A stretch of DNA of 64,000 nucleotides from Lampris incognitus (taxonomy: Eukaryota; Chordata; Actinopteri; Lampriformes; Lampridae). Within the stretch, counting starts at the first letter, position 1. Each line of letters begins with the position of its first letter. The DNA lies in NCBI RefSeq assembly GCF_029633865.1, contig NC_079212.1:86296172-86360171 (forward strand), given 5' to 3'. A program made the translations under genes and the position numbers. This document shows, one piece after another, positions 1 through 9,424 of the stretch. The notes below the pieces were generated by a model. The model was not told the origin of the DNA. It was given only the letters and a program-made list of their open reading frames with translations, and ran no database searches.

Positions 1-15
1 AGTGTTAGAGTAGTA

Positions 16-1113
16 ATGCAAACAGACGCTAGGGAGCCTCCTATTTTCAGGGGCGATAGCTCTGATAAGTTTACAGTTCATGAGTGGGAGAGCCTTATGA
101 CTTTGTATTTGAGGAAGCGAGCCATTCCAGTTAATGAGCAGTCACATGAGATTCTAGCTAAGCTTATGGGGAAAGCAAGGGACGTGGTGAGGATAAAGCT
201 GCGCAACACATCTGTCGACCACATAGCGAACCCCCACATTATTTTTGATGTACTGAAGCAACACTTTAGTGACTTCACATACTCGAGCATGCCCCTGGCG
301 GACTTTTACAGTACGCTGCCCAAGCCAGGTGAGGACGCTATGGAGTATTGGATTAGGCTTAATAAGACAGTGGAGGTGGCTGACGAATGCTTGAAGTGGC
401 AGGGCCGTAGTATTGAAGAGCCAAGCCACGAGGTAAGCATGATGTTTATCAAACACTGTCCAGATCAGTCTCTTGCCAATGTTTTTAAGTTCAAGTCCGC
501 AGGGAAATGGTCTGCTAGCGAGATCCAGGAGAGGCTTGATGAGCACATGCTGGAGAGGAAGTCCCGTGTTGCTGCAGGTGGACAACGTGAAGCAGGCGCT
601 GTAGAGCGTAGGTTCCATTCACAGGTTCATGTCCCTGTAGTCGACATGGCTCCCGACTTGAACACGACCGTGCCGGTGGTGCCATCTCCCGTTCCGGCTC
701 ATGCGTCATCTCCTATACCATTTTTTGCAAGGTCTCCTACACCGTCTCCCGCACCGTCTCCCACACCTGTCTCTGGCGGTGATGACTATATGAGGAGTTT
801 GGTGAGCTTGCTAGACCGTTTGGTCACAATGCAGACTCAGGTTCCAGTTAGCGCTGCAGTCCGGACACCGACGCTGACTCAACCGCCAGCTAACGCCGTA
901 GGGCGGGTGCCAGACGCACCACAGAGGTTGTGCAGGATTTGTAAGTCTCCGGATCACTCCACATTTTCCCACTGCAGCCGGGAGAACCGATGTATAAACT
1001 GTTTGTCTCCTGGTCATTGGAAGAGGGACTGTCCTCACCCTCAGCCGCCCAACCAGCTCCGTTCTCAGCCTGGTGGAAGAGCTGGTCGTCAGTCTCGTCC
1101 GTTAAACTACTAA
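16..1113 (+). CDS. Gag of Ty3/Gypsy LTR retrotransposon G0
   Basis: This 365-residue open frame is the structural Gag protein of the LTR element that fills the left edge of the window. The N-terminal half is capsid-like (helical, Trp- and Leu-rich). Residues about 215-260 are rich in Pro/Ser/Ala. The C-terminus holds two zinc knuckles: a degenerate one (CRICKSPDHSTFSHC) and a canonical CCHC one (CINCLSPGHWKRDC), as expected for RNA packaging. The stop at 1111-1113 lies just after a slippery heptamer, and pol is in the -1 frame, so Gag-Pol is expected by frameshifting. The start is the first ATG, 15 bases into the window; the 5' LTR and primer-binding site lie to the left, outside the window. 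No internal stops are seen. The Gypsy clade is not resolved by eye. Confidence 0.9.
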   Translation: MQTDAREPPIFRGDSSDKFTVHEWESLMTLYLRKRAIPVNEQSHEILAKLMGKARDVVRIKLRNTSVDHIANPHIIFDVLKQHFSDFTYSSMPLADFYSTLPKPGEDAMEYWIRLNKTVEVADECLKWQGRSIEEPSHEVSMMFIKHCPDQSLANVFKFKSAGKWSASEIQERLDEHMLERKSRVAAGGQREAGAVERRFHSQVHVPVVDMAPDLNTTVPVVPSPVPAHASSPIPFFARSPTPSPAPSPTPVSGGDDYMRSLVSLLDRLVTMQTQVPVSAAVRTPTLTQPPANAVGRVPDAPQRLCRICKSPDHSTFSHCSRENRCINCLSPGHWKRDCPHPQPPNQLRSQPGGRAGRQSRPLNY

Positions 1114-4100
1114 ACCCACACCTAGAGAGGGATGGTGTGGGTAAAGTAGATGTATCCCTCACTGATGTCTCCGACCTGGCTCACTTGTATGAAGACAAGT
1201 GTGCCAAAGCACCTCAGGGTTCGCGTATGGTCATTCAGGCGACACAGAGGATTCAGGCTTTCAGTGACTTGTTCTATGCTCCTGTTCTTGTCAACCAGAG
1301 TGTGCAGCTTAATGGCATGTTGGATACTGGCTCTATGTCATGCAGTATCAGTGAAAATGCAGTAGAGAAGCTCCGCTCTGGGGGTGTTTTACCTGAGAAG
1401 CAGCAGCCTGAAGAGAACATTGTCTTGATTGGCTGCGGTGGTCTGGAGACTAGGCCTGATGGTTTTTATGACCTCAACATGCAGCTTTATGGTGTTTCCT
1501 TTGTCATACCCACTCTGGTCGTGCCCGGTCAGCATGATGATCTGATAGTCGGCACAAACGTCATTAAACATGTGGCCCATGTACTCAAGAGTGGTACTGA
1601 GTACTGGGACATCGCGTCCGGACAGGAACATCCGTCTAGTCCTGACGTTGAACAGTTCTTGTCCATGTTCACGAATGTAGAGCGCTGGAGGGGTGGTGCA
1701 GTTCCTGAGAAGATAGGTACTGTTAAGCTCACCCAGGCCGTGACACTCTTACCGAGGCACGAGCACTTAGTCTGGGGCAGACTTCCTGCTAAGGTGCCTA
1801 TGTCAGCTGGAAGCACTGTTGTTGTGGAGCCGACAGACTCCAAGGCCATGCCACGCAGTGTCCTCGTAGGTCGACTTGTCACACCGCTCTGGGGTGATAG
1901 GTGGGTACCCATGACTGTTGTCAATCCATCTGACAAAGCCATCACACTGAAAAGGAACTGCAAGTTGGCTGATGTGTTTCCATGCTTGGCGATTGAGGAC
2001 TTTAATGTTTTCCAGGGACTGCAATCAGTTGCAGGGAGGCATGAGTCCAACGCCACAGATAGTGCCTGTCCCCCTGTCCAGCCGGCTAGGAGTTTGTCAG
2101 AGCTCGGACTCAGTGACATTGACCTCAGCTCCTGTCAGGTTAGTGAGGCATGCAAGTCCCAGCTCACTCAGCTGCTCACCGAGTACCATGACATCTTCTC
2201 CAGGGACTCTCTGGACTGTGGCGAGGTCACAGGATACACACATCGCATCCATCTGGTGGATGAGCGCCCCTTTCGCTTGCCCTACAGGAGGGTTCCCCCA
2301 GCCCACTATCAGAAGTTGAGACAGGTTCTCACTGATATGGAGGAGAAAGGGATTATCCGGAAGTCCTCGAGCGCATACGTTTCACCGCTGGTTATGGTGT
2401 GGAAGAAGGATGGCGGGCTTCGGATCTGCACTGATTTCAGATGGCTGAATGCTCGGACCTTGAAAGACGCTCATCCCTTGCCACACCAGTCGGACTGTCT
2501 TGCCGTGCTGGGTGGTAACTGCCTCTTTAGTACGATGGACCTCACCTCTGGCTTCTTCAACATCCCAATGCATGAAGATGACAAGAAGTACACTGCTTTC
2601 ACGACTCCCCTTGGGTTGCATGAATACAATCGCATGCCACAGGGCCTTTGTAATAGCCCTGCAGCCTTCATGAGAATGATGATTGGGATCTTTGGGGATC
2701 TGAACTTCACGAAGCTTTTGTGCTATCTTGATGATCTTCTTGTCTTCGCGCCGTCAGAGGTTGAGGCTCTGTCGAGGCTCCGCACTGTGTTTCAGAGGTT
2801 GAGGGAGAACAACTTGAAACTGGCTCCGAAAAAGTGTCATCTGCTGCAGAAGCGGGTGCGGTTTTTGGGCCACGTGGTTGATGGCGGAGGTGTGTCTGTC
2901 GATCCCTCCAAAGTAGAGGTCATCTCCAACATGACAGTGCAGGATCTCATGGAAGGTGATGGGTGCACGCCTTCTGTTCGTAGGATCAAATCTTTCCTTG
3001 GTATGGTATTTTACTACCAGCATTTCCTCCCGAACTGCTCCTCCGTGGCTAAGCCCCTGTTCGCCCTTACAGCTGGACAAAAGAGGAGGGGGAGGTCAGC
3101 TAAGGATAAGAAGCCCCATGGCAGCTTCCGTAAGCTTACCTCCGCAGACTGGACGGTGGAATGTGGGGAAGCATTTGATCTGTTGAAGACGATGTTACTG
3201 GAGTGTGTGGTGCTTGCCCATCCAGACTTTGAGGTGCCTTTCATTTTGTCGGTCGATGCGTCTTTGGACGGACTCGGCGCGGTGCTGTCTCAAGTGCCCC
3301 GAGGAGAGTCCAAGGCCAGACCTGTTGGTTTTGCAAGCAAGTCCCTCAGTGCCTCACAGCGGAAGTATCCAGCTCATAGACTGGAGTTCATGGCGCTGAA
3401 GTGGAGTGTTTGTGAAAAGTTCAGCCACTGGCTGAAGGGTCAAAGCTTCACCGTTTGGACAGATAATAATCCGCTGACTTATCTCCTAACGAAGCCGAAG
3501 CTTGACGCGTGTGAGATCCGCTGGGTGTCTAAGTTGGCGTCTTACACTTTCGATCTCAAACACCTGCCAGGGAAGAAAAACGTGGTGGCGGATGCCTTGA
3601 GTCGCGACCCTTTTTCCAAGCCCGTCAGTCAGAGGCTACTTAGGGAGCCCTACCCGGCCCTTGTTCAGGAAGCCGACGGGGTTGAGGGGGACTCTGTGCA
3701 GGATGTTTTCAGACTCAGTTGCCAGTCCCAAACAGTGAGTAGTGCGCGATCTGGGTTTGCTTGTGATGCAGCTGAGGTCAGGGCTTTTTGTCAAGCCAAA
3801 TGTGACTGGCCTGATGCATCAGTATTCACAGCACTCAGTTTGGTCCAGCACGTTCAGCATCTGTCGGGTGGTCAGGATACACTGCCAATGTTATCCACCG
3901 AGGAGCTCAGGTTGAGTCAAGAGCAGGACCCCTGCATCTCCAAGGTGTTGCCCTTTGTCGCTGTTCGGAAGCGGCCATCGAGACGTGAGAGGCATGGTGC
4001 TGACCAGAAGGTCCTCAGGCTGTTGAAACAGTGGGAGAAGTTGGAAGTCAATGATGGTGTCTTGTACAGGGTGACAAAGGACCCAGTGTCCAAGCAGAGG

Positions 4101-5672
4101 AGGTCTCAGTATGTTTTACCTCTGAGTCTGAAAGACAAGGCACTGTCTGGCATCCACGATCACGCTGGTCATCAGGGCCAGGACCGTACTCTCTCTCTTG
4201 CAAGGCAGCGTTTTTATTGGCCTGACATGGAGAGGGATATCAGAGCATATGTCAGATGCTGTCGGAGATGTGTGTTTGGGAAGACCCCAGAGCCAGCTGC
4301 TTGCGCGCCCCTGGAGAGCATTAAAACTTCCGCACCGATGCAGCTTGTGTGTATGGATTTCTGGTCCGCTGAGGACAGTAAGCAGCGGTCAGTCGATGTC
4401 TTAGTGGTTACTGACCACTTCACTAAGCTTGCTCACGCGTTCCCCTGCACCAATCAGACAGCGAAGCAGGTCGCCAAGAAACTCTGGGATCATGTATTCT
4501 GTGTTTACGGGTTTCCAGAGAGAATACATTCTGACCAGGGCACAAACTTTGAGAGTAACCTGATTGCAGAGCTTCTCAAGTTGGCGGGTGTAGCGAAGTC
4601 CCACACGACGGCCTACCATCCTATGGGTAATGGCGGGACAGAGCGTTTTAATCGCACGATGGGGAATATGCTCCGTTCCCTTCCGCTTCAGCAGAAGCAA
4701 CAGTGGCCTCAGCAGATCCATTCTCTCACGCTCGCGTACAATGCCACTGTTCACGAGACCACGGGTTACGCGCCTTTCTTCCTGATGTATGGGCGTGTCC
4801 CAAGACTGCCGGTGGATGTTATGTTCAGGCAGGTTTTGCATGACCCTCACGTTGTTGATTATGACTCTTATGCTCAGTCTCTGCTTTCCTGTCTAAGGAG
4901 TGCAATGGAGATCGCTCAGAAGCACTCCACGGCTGAGCAACAGCATCAGGCGCGACAGTACAACAGACATGCCAAGGGCACTGTCCTGTCTGTCGGGGAT
5001 CGTGTTTTGGTTGCGAACCAGAGTGAGCGAGGGAAGAGAAAGTTGGCTGACAAATGGGAGAACGGAGTGTACACGGTTGTCGGTGTCAACCCCAATATCC
5101 ACGTCTACAAGATTCAGGATGCAGAGGGGCACACCAGGGTGGTGCACAGGAACCGTTTGTTGGAGGTCAACTTCTTGCCCCTTCCTGAGTTAGATCAGGG
5201 TGAGGAGTCCAGTACAACCAGTCAGTTGTTTGACTGCGCAGAGTCCGATGAGGAGGACAGTGCAGATGGCCTGACGGTCTCAGGGGATGCAGTGGGGCTA
5301 GCAGACTCATCACTTGGAGACTCACCTAGATCTGAGTGGGCAGAAGCGGAAGAGTTCATTCCGTCTAGTCTGGTAGTCAGTCCTGTGGGGGCCACTGCTC
5401 AGTCTCCACCCAACACACACGCACCACACAACACACATGCACCACACATAGAGGCATCACACTCACTCGATGTAGGTGTTATATCTCACACTGATTCGCA
5501 CACAGGGGCACCACCCTCACTCGATACAGATGTTGCAGCTCGCACTGTCTCACGCACACAAGTAGAGAGCGATGGTCGAGTTAGGACACGCACAGGGAGG
5601 GTGGTGAGGTCAGTGAACAGGTTAATAGAATCTATGGCTCAGATGCCATTTCTACGGAGTGTGAGGGTTTGA
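990..5672 (+). CDS. Pol polyprotein (PR-RT-RNase H-IN) of Gypsy element G0
   Basis: Uninterrupted pol in the -1 frame relative to gag. Residue numbers here count from the ATG at 990, but translation probably enters at 1101-1107 by frameshift, so the first about 38 residues are not expected in the product. Order of domains: aspartic protease (LDTGS near residue 111), reverse transcriptase (YLDD at 579-582), RNase H (first catalytic Asp in SVDAS near 755), integrase with an H2C2 zinc finger (about 1056-1096) and DDE residues in MDFW (about 1121), SDQG (about 1180) and GGTERF (about 1217). A basic GPY/F-like module and a low-complexity tail with repeated THAPH motifs follow. No chromodomain and no env frame are visible. 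All catalytic motifs look intact, so the copy may be young. Confidence 0.92.
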   Translation: MYKLFVSWSLEEGLSSPSAAQPAPFSAWWKSWSSVSSVKLLNPHLERDGVGKVDVSLTDVSDLAHLYEDKCAKAPQGSRMVIQATQRIQAFSDLFYAPVLVNQSVQLNGMLDTGSMSCSISENAVEKLRSGGVLPEKQQPEENIVLIGCGGLETRPDGFYDLNMQLYGVSFVIPTLVVPGQHDDLIVGTNVIKHVAHVLKSGTEYWDIASGQEHPSSPDVEQFLSMFTNVERWRGGAVPEKIGTVKLTQAVTLLPRHEHLVWGRLPAKVPMSAGSTVVVEPTDSKAMPRSVLVGRLVTPLWGDRWVPMTVVNPSDKAITLKRNCKLADVFPCLAIEDFNVFQGLQSVAGRHESNATDSACPPVQPARSLSELGLSDIDLSSCQVSEACKSQLTQLLTEYHDIFSRDSLDCGEVTGYTHRIHLVDERPFRLPYRRVPPAHYQKLRQVLTDMEEKGIIRKSSSAYVSPLVMVWKKDGGLRICTDFRWLNARTLKDAHPLPHQSDCLAVLGGNCLFSTMDLTSGFFNIPMHEDDKKYTAFTTPLGLHEYNRMPQGLCNSPAAFMRMMIGIFGDLNFTKLLCYLDDLLVFAPSEVEALSRLRTVFQRLRENNLKLAPKKCHLLQKRVRFLGHVVDGGGVSVDPSKVEVISNMTVQDLMEGDGCTPSVRRIKSFLGMVFYYQHFLPNCSSVAKPLFALTAGQKRRGRSAKDKKPHGSFRKLTSADWTVECGEAFDLLKTMLLECVVLAHPDFEVPFILSVDASLDGLGAVLSQVPRGESKARPVGFASKSLSASQRKYPAHRLEFMALKWSVCEKFSHWLKGQSFTVWTDNNPLTYLLTKPKLDACEIRWVSKLASYTFDLKHLPGKKNVVADALSRDPFSKPVSQRLLREPYPALVQEADGVEGDSVQDVFRLSCQSQTVSSARSGFACDAAEVRAFCQAKCDWPDASVFTALSLVQHVQHLSGGQDTLPMLSTEELRLSQEQDPCISKVLPFVAVRKRPSRRERHGADQKVLRLLKQWEKLEVNDGVLYRVTKDPVSKQRRSQYVLPLSLKDKALSGIHDHAGHQGQDRTLSLARQRFYWPDMERDIRAYVRCCRRCVFGKTPEPAACAPLESIKTSAPMQLVCMDFWSAEDSKQRSVDVLVVTDHFTKLAHAFPCTNQTAKQVAKKLWDHVFCVYGFPERIHSDQGTNFESNLIAELLKLAGVAKSHTTAYHPMGNGGTERFNRTMGNMLRSLPLQQKQQWPQQIHSLTLAYNATVHETTGYAPFFLMYGRVPRLPVDVMFRQVLHDPHVVDYDSYAQSLLSCLRSAMEIAQKHSTAEQQHQARQYNRHAKGTVLSVGDRVLVANQSERGKRKLADKWENGVYTVVGVNPNIHVYKIQDAEGHTRVVHRNRLLEVNFLPLPELDQGEESSTTSQLFDCAESDEEDSADGLTVSGDAVGLADSSLGDSPRSEWAEAEEFIPSSLVVSPVGATAQSPPNTHAPHNTHAPHIEASHSLDVGVISHTDSHTGAPPSLDTDVAARTVSRTQVESDGRVRTRTGRVVRSVNRLIESMAQMPFLRSVRV
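1101..1160 (+). promoter_or_regulatory. Predicted -1 ribosomal frameshift signal with H-type pseudoknot (G0 gag/pol)
   Basis: Seen directly: the heptamer GTTAAAC at 1101-1107 is read G_TTA_AAC in the gag frame, which is the X_XXY_YYZ register. A 6-nt spacer (1108-1113) contains the gag stop. A perfect 9-bp inverted repeat follows (ACCCACACC at 1114-1122, GGTGTGGGT at 1134-1142). Seven loop bases (GAGGGAT, 1127-1133) are perfectly complementary to 1154-1160 (ATCCCTC). Together these form an H-type pseudoknot: stem 1 of 9 bp, loop 1 of 4 nt, no nucleotide between the stems, stem 2 of 7 bp, and a loop 3 of 11 nt. Slipping back one base at the heptamer enters the long pol frame. Function is inferred from geometry. 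Confidence 0.85.
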
Positions 5673-5974
5673 ACTTTGATGGAGGTTGGAGTCATTCAAA
5701 CTAGTTTAATGTGAGTTATTAGGTGTCTATCAGACAGGGTTGTTTTGGGCCAAGTGCATGGTGTGGCGTATCAGGCGTCACATTGATCTAGGGGAATACT
5801 GAGACTTGATCAACCTCATTATTTTCTGAACCTCGTAACCGAGGTAGCTCCTAAGTTGACTGGAGGACTAGGTCCTTCTTTTCACTTGTGCCAGTAGTCA
5901 GTGATGGGCTTTTCCTTTCCTCTTTCTCTTTTTATCCTGCTGTCAGGATGTTGGTGAATTTCAGGAGGGGTGAA
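5673..5974 (+). other. G0 3' untranslated segment with polypurine tract
   Basis: The 300 bases between the pol stop and the 3' LTR hold no coding frame of note. A purine run AGGAGGGG at 5963-5970 lies four bases before the LTR start and fits the polypurine tract that primes plus-strand synthesis in LTR elements. Confidence 0.7.
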
Positions 5975-6688
5975 TGTAACGAGGTTAAAATTAATGTTTT
6001 TATTTTATTTTGTTTGGGTATGAAATATCACCAAATCCTGTCTGTGTGCTGTTATTTGTGTTTACTACATTTTATTTTATGTCATTATTTACTTTTATGT
6101 ATGTTTTACAACGACCGTCATATACGTGTACTGTCGCTTTAAGAGAGAGGTCTTGTGGGTACACGGAAGAGGGAACGCGGGAGAGGCCATTTTTGTTTTG
6201 TGGGAGGAGTCTCAAGCAGCAATCGAGCCGAGACACACGTGTTTCTTACCGTGGGACAGTTTTGCTGGTTGAGGAGAACTTAACCTTGAGTATCCCTGTA
6301 AGAAGATACTGCAAGCTGTGGGATAAAATACTTGTTTATCCTTTCTTACATCGGAGTCCCGTGGACGGTTTCTCCTTCCAACGCACACGAGTGGAGTCCG
6401 GGCAGTGGTTGAACTTCGACCCCCACGTCCGTAAGAAACACCGCTCCCGCTGGAGGACTGGACGGTTGTCGAAGGGTTTGAATCCAAAATAAATGGCAAG
6501 GTGGGCCAAATAGAGTCCTGTGTGTCCCCGCTCCTTCCTTGATCATGATGATGATGATGAGAGACTGAGGGCCCCCCACAACACCTGGGGCCCCACACAA
6601 CTAGAACACAACGCAGAGCTACTGATGAGAGTGACGGGCATGCAGCAGGCTGACCAGCATAGAACAGCATAGGACTGCCCCCGTTACA
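5975..6688 (+). repeat. 3' LTR of Gypsy element G0
   Basis: A 714-bp LTR is inferred from the terminal inverted hexamers TGTAAC (5975-5980) and GTTACA (6683-6688), with a polypurine tract directly upstream. It contains a TATA-like GGATAAAATA near 6320 and an AATAAA near 6487. The ATG-initiated frame at 6010-6492 inside it is not recognised as a gene. The 5' LTR is outside the window, so LTR-LTR identity cannot be judged. The right flank begins CCACG; the matching duplication should sit left of the missing 5' LTR. Confidence 0.8.
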
Positions 6689-7495
6689 CCACGTATATGT
6701 AAACTAAGGCAAAAAGATGAGTTTTAAATTTGGATTGAAAGGACTCAACAGACTCTGATTGTCTGATGGCAGCAGGCAGGTTATTCCATAAGAACGGGGG
6801 CCCGATAGGAAAAGGCCCTGCGACCAGCTGACTTCTTTTTAACTTTGGGTGCACACAGGAGCCCTGTATTTTGAGAGCAAAGAGCTCGAGATGGACTGTA
6901 CGGTTTAAGGAGATCAGACAGGTAAGATGGGGCAAGCCCATTAAGGATTTTATAGGTCAGCAGAAGCAGCTTGTATTCTGATGTAACATGGATAGGAAGC
7001 CAATGAAGGGAGGCAAGAATTGGTGTGATATGGTCAAATTTTTTAGATTTAGTTAGGATTCTAGCTGTAGCATTCTGAAACATCTGAAGACTTTTAGTAC
7101 TAGAATGTGGCAGGCCTGAGAACAGAACATTACAGTGATCAAGTCTGGATGAAACAAATGCATGTATTAGAGTCTCTGCATCAGCCATGGACAGGAAAGA
7201 CTGAATTCTAGCTATGTTACGTAAGTGGAAAAAAGGTAGTCTTGGTGATTTCTTTAATTTGCTTATCAGAGGAAAGGCTGGGATCAAACGTAACACCAAG
7301 ATTTTTGGCTGCCACAGTTTGCGAAATCACAGAGTTGTCGATTGTTATCGTTACATGATCAAATTGGTGTCTGTGTCTCGCAGGGCCAATGACCAGCATC
7401 CCAGCTTTATCTGAATTTAAAAGCAGGAAATTTGGTGACATCCAATTTTTCACAGTACGACAATGTACCATTAGTATTTAATGTTTTGATTTCAT
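6689..7495 (-). pseudogene. L2-clade LINE, 3' part of ORF2, disrupted by G0
   Basis: Minus-strand remnants in two frames (about 7471-7217 and 7299-6684) encode the C-terminal part of an L2/CR1-type reverse transcriptase protein. Diagnostic stretches include SRLDHCNVLFSGLP, ASLHWLPI, KILNGLAPSYLSDLL and FSYRAPVLME, all characteristic of fish L2 elements. The reading frame runs straight into the right end of the G0 LTR, where an artificial stop occurs, so G0 inserted into this older copy. The 5' end is truncated near 7495. Confidence 0.8.
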
Positions 7496-7550
7496 ATTTA
7501 ACACCCTACTTGCACTCCCCAGGGGTCATATTATATCTCTTGTGTTATTT

Positions 7551-8275
7551 CACTTCCGGTGTGGGAAGATGGCGGCGTAAATTCACGTTTGCAGTGGGCT
7601 CACCCAGTACCGTCCATGCAGTGTCTGTCCACACCTGTGTCTAAGTTTGTCTTCGCTTGATGGCTGGGAGAGCTGGCGCTGGATTGGCTGGGACAGCTTG
7701 GTCTGCTGCGTCCTGCGGGCCCAGGGACCACGGCCCTGCCTGGAGCTGTGCCCGAAGAGGAAACACCGAGGGCGGTCTGACAGGACGCGGAAGCGGGGCA
7801 GGCTAAGCTAACTGCTAGCCCATGCAGACCGGCGGTTCCGATAACACCGAGGGCAGTCTGGCGGTGGCCTCGCCTAGCCTTGACTGTGTTTTTAGTGTCG
7901 TCGTGTGGAGTGCGGGGAGGTGTGTCGAGGGTGTCTGGCAGGGACAGCTGGCGTTGGATCGGATGAGGGAGCTTGGTCTGTTGCATCCTGTGGGCCCAAG
8001 GACCACGGCCCTGCCTGGAGCTGCACCCGAGGAGCAAACACCGCGGGCAGTCTGACAAGATGCAGAAGCGGGGCAGGCTAAGCTAACTGCTAGCCCATGC
8101 AGACCGGCAGTTCTGACAGTCATCCTGGCTGGTGTTCGTTCTCCTTGACAGTGATTTTTTGTTGTTGTTTAGTTTAGATATATTGTGTTAGTTTAGATAT
8201 ATGCGTTGTTGTAGTTTTTGGATGTGTGTTCATCTTTGTGTTGCACTGCTGTGGACTGGGGGAAACGAAAAATCT
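7551..8275 (+). repeat. Dispersed repeat family R, copy R1
   Basis: Starts with CACTTCCGGTG followed by GGGAAGATGGCGGCG, that is an ETS-like (CTTCCGG) and a YY1-like (AAGATGGCGGC) motif. Two related internal monomers follow (about 7660-7835 and 7905-8110), each containing GGCAGGCTAAGCTAACTGC and TAGCCCATGCAGACCGGC. A T-rich part at 8153-8215 has two 18-19 bp units (AGTTTAGATATATTGTGTT, AGTTTAGATATATGCGTT). The tail contains TTGTGTTGCACTGCTGTGG. The same order occurs at 40653, 46258 and (minus) 49491. It has no coding capacity. A non-autonomous non-LTR element is plausible but not proven. Confidence 0.75.
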
Positions 8276-8446
8276 TCCGTCAGAACTACGAGGGCTTGAC
8301 AACTTTTTAGCCAGTCCAACAGACACAATGACCTCTACCTCATATAGTACGGTCGAGATAACGTTAGGATGCAGGTATGAATGAAATCAAAATGAAATGA
8401 CTGACTGAATTCATAGACCTTTGTGATTATCAGCAACTTGTCTCAC
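8276..8446. other. Probable intron of the TTLL3/8-like gene
   Basis: About 170 bases between repeat R1 and exon B of the minus-strand glycylase gene. Only an exon B donor (GTGAGA on the minus strand, 8446-8441) is recognised. Nothing else is seen. Confidence 0.5.
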
Positions 8447-8615
8447 CTGTGACCTGAGCGCTGTCATCCCCATCATGGCCATCCTCCTCCTCTTCACCAT
8501 GACAATTAGATACCCGCTGGGCGGCTCGGGGCAAACAACGCTCAATCCACCCTCTGGCCCGCAAGGCAGAACGGATGACTGGATATGGTCCCTGCACCGT
8601 AAACACCTTCTGCAG
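8447..8615 (-). CDS. TTLL3/TTLL8-like tubulin glycylase, coding exon B
   Basis: Minus-strand exon of 169 bp. Acceptor: CCTCAG just above 8615. Donor: CACAG|GTGAGA at 8447/8446. In frame it encodes LQKVFTVQGPYPVIR, then LRARGWIERCLPR, then an acidic stretch (EEEDGHDGDD), with no stop. The K-[IV]-F-x-[IV]-x-G-x-YPVIR...LR-RGW-[IV]-E signature followed by an acidic linker is, from memory, the N-terminal region of the TTLL3/TTLL8 monoglycylases, which add glycine to axonemal tubulin. The exon starts in phase 0 and ends in phase 1. The ATP-grasp catalytic core must lie in further exons left of the window. TTLL3 and TTLL8 cannot be separated here. Confidence 0.75.
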
Positions 8616-8741
8616 CTGAGGTACGAGGGGTTAGCAAGGGTTGATGGTGTCAGAAAGACCAAATATAAAGTTTACCCCCAGGAGGGGTGGATCAATGTGT
8701 CACATGTGTCATGATTAACTCTGTGCTCTGTTTGTATTCAC

Positions 8742-8867
8742 CTTTACAGCTTTCTCCACCAGGGCCTTGGCTGTTCTCAGTTTGTCTGGGTTGATCACTG
8801 GCAGGGTGAGCCCTCTGCGATGTAGCCTCCCATCCACTGGGGGCACTATGGAGCATAATGCTGACTG
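8742..8867 (-). CDS. TTLL3/TTLL8-like tubulin glycylase, coding exon A (5' boundary approximate)
   Basis: The minus-strand frame reads through GLTLPVINPDKLRTAKALVE and then KAVK, ending at a donor AAAG|GTGAAT (8742/8741). It joins in phase 0 to exon B (LQKVF...) across a 126-bp intron (8616-8741). The combined KLRTAKALVEKAVK|LQKVF matches the TTLL3-type pattern in which a helix precedes the YPVIR motif. The frame is open up to an in-frame stop at 8868-8870 and contains no in-frame ATG. The exon therefore begins at an acceptor within this stretch and the initiator lies further right. Codons look intact. Confidence 0.7.
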
Positions 8868-8885
8868 TCAGGTGAAACTCTTCAA

Positions 8886-8933
8886 AGGTGTGTGTATGTG
8901 TGTGTGTGTGTGTGTGGGGGGGGGTTCTCACGT
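8886..8933 (+). repeat. GT-rich microsatellite
   Basis: Imperfect (GT)n followed by a G run, within the inferred upstream intron of the TTLL-like gene. The rest of 8934-9280 shows nothing recognisable. Confidence 0.9.
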
Positions 8934-9282
8934 GGTATGTGTTGCATGCTGCTCTCATGCAGTTGACTCCCTCCTGGCTGGTCAGAAGGATGTTTTCGGC
9001 TCTCTGATCACAGCAGCAGAGAACTGGTTTAATTATTATAAGCATAATTCTCTCAGCAGTCACTGTAGCCACGACAACATCACAACATCATTGTAGTGAT
9101 CACACCAAGTGAGGAATTACACACAATAAAATGCTGACGGAAAAACTGGTTTGTGTCAAGTCAATCTGCAACAAGACCAGGAACTGAATGTTGGAATATT
9201 TAATATTTCTGTTTGTCTTGTGTCAGTACGTCATCATCCCTGTCTGGAGGACTGGATATGATTCATTGTCTTATGAACAGAC

Positions 9283-9424
<142 letters not shown>

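Noticed and set aside
5673..5974. Possible env-like gene between pol and the 3' LTR of G0
   Set aside because: Only 300 bases and no suitable frame, so no envelope gene.
6010..6492. 160-codon plus-strand frame inside the G0 LTR
   Set aside because: It lies wholly within the LTR, crosses the presumed promoter region and shows no known motif.
7600..8123. Open frames in repeat R1 (Ala/Pro/Ser-rich, up to 152 codons)
   Set aside because: The frames differ between R copies and follow the monomer repeats. No conserved protein is seen across R1, R3, R4 and R5.
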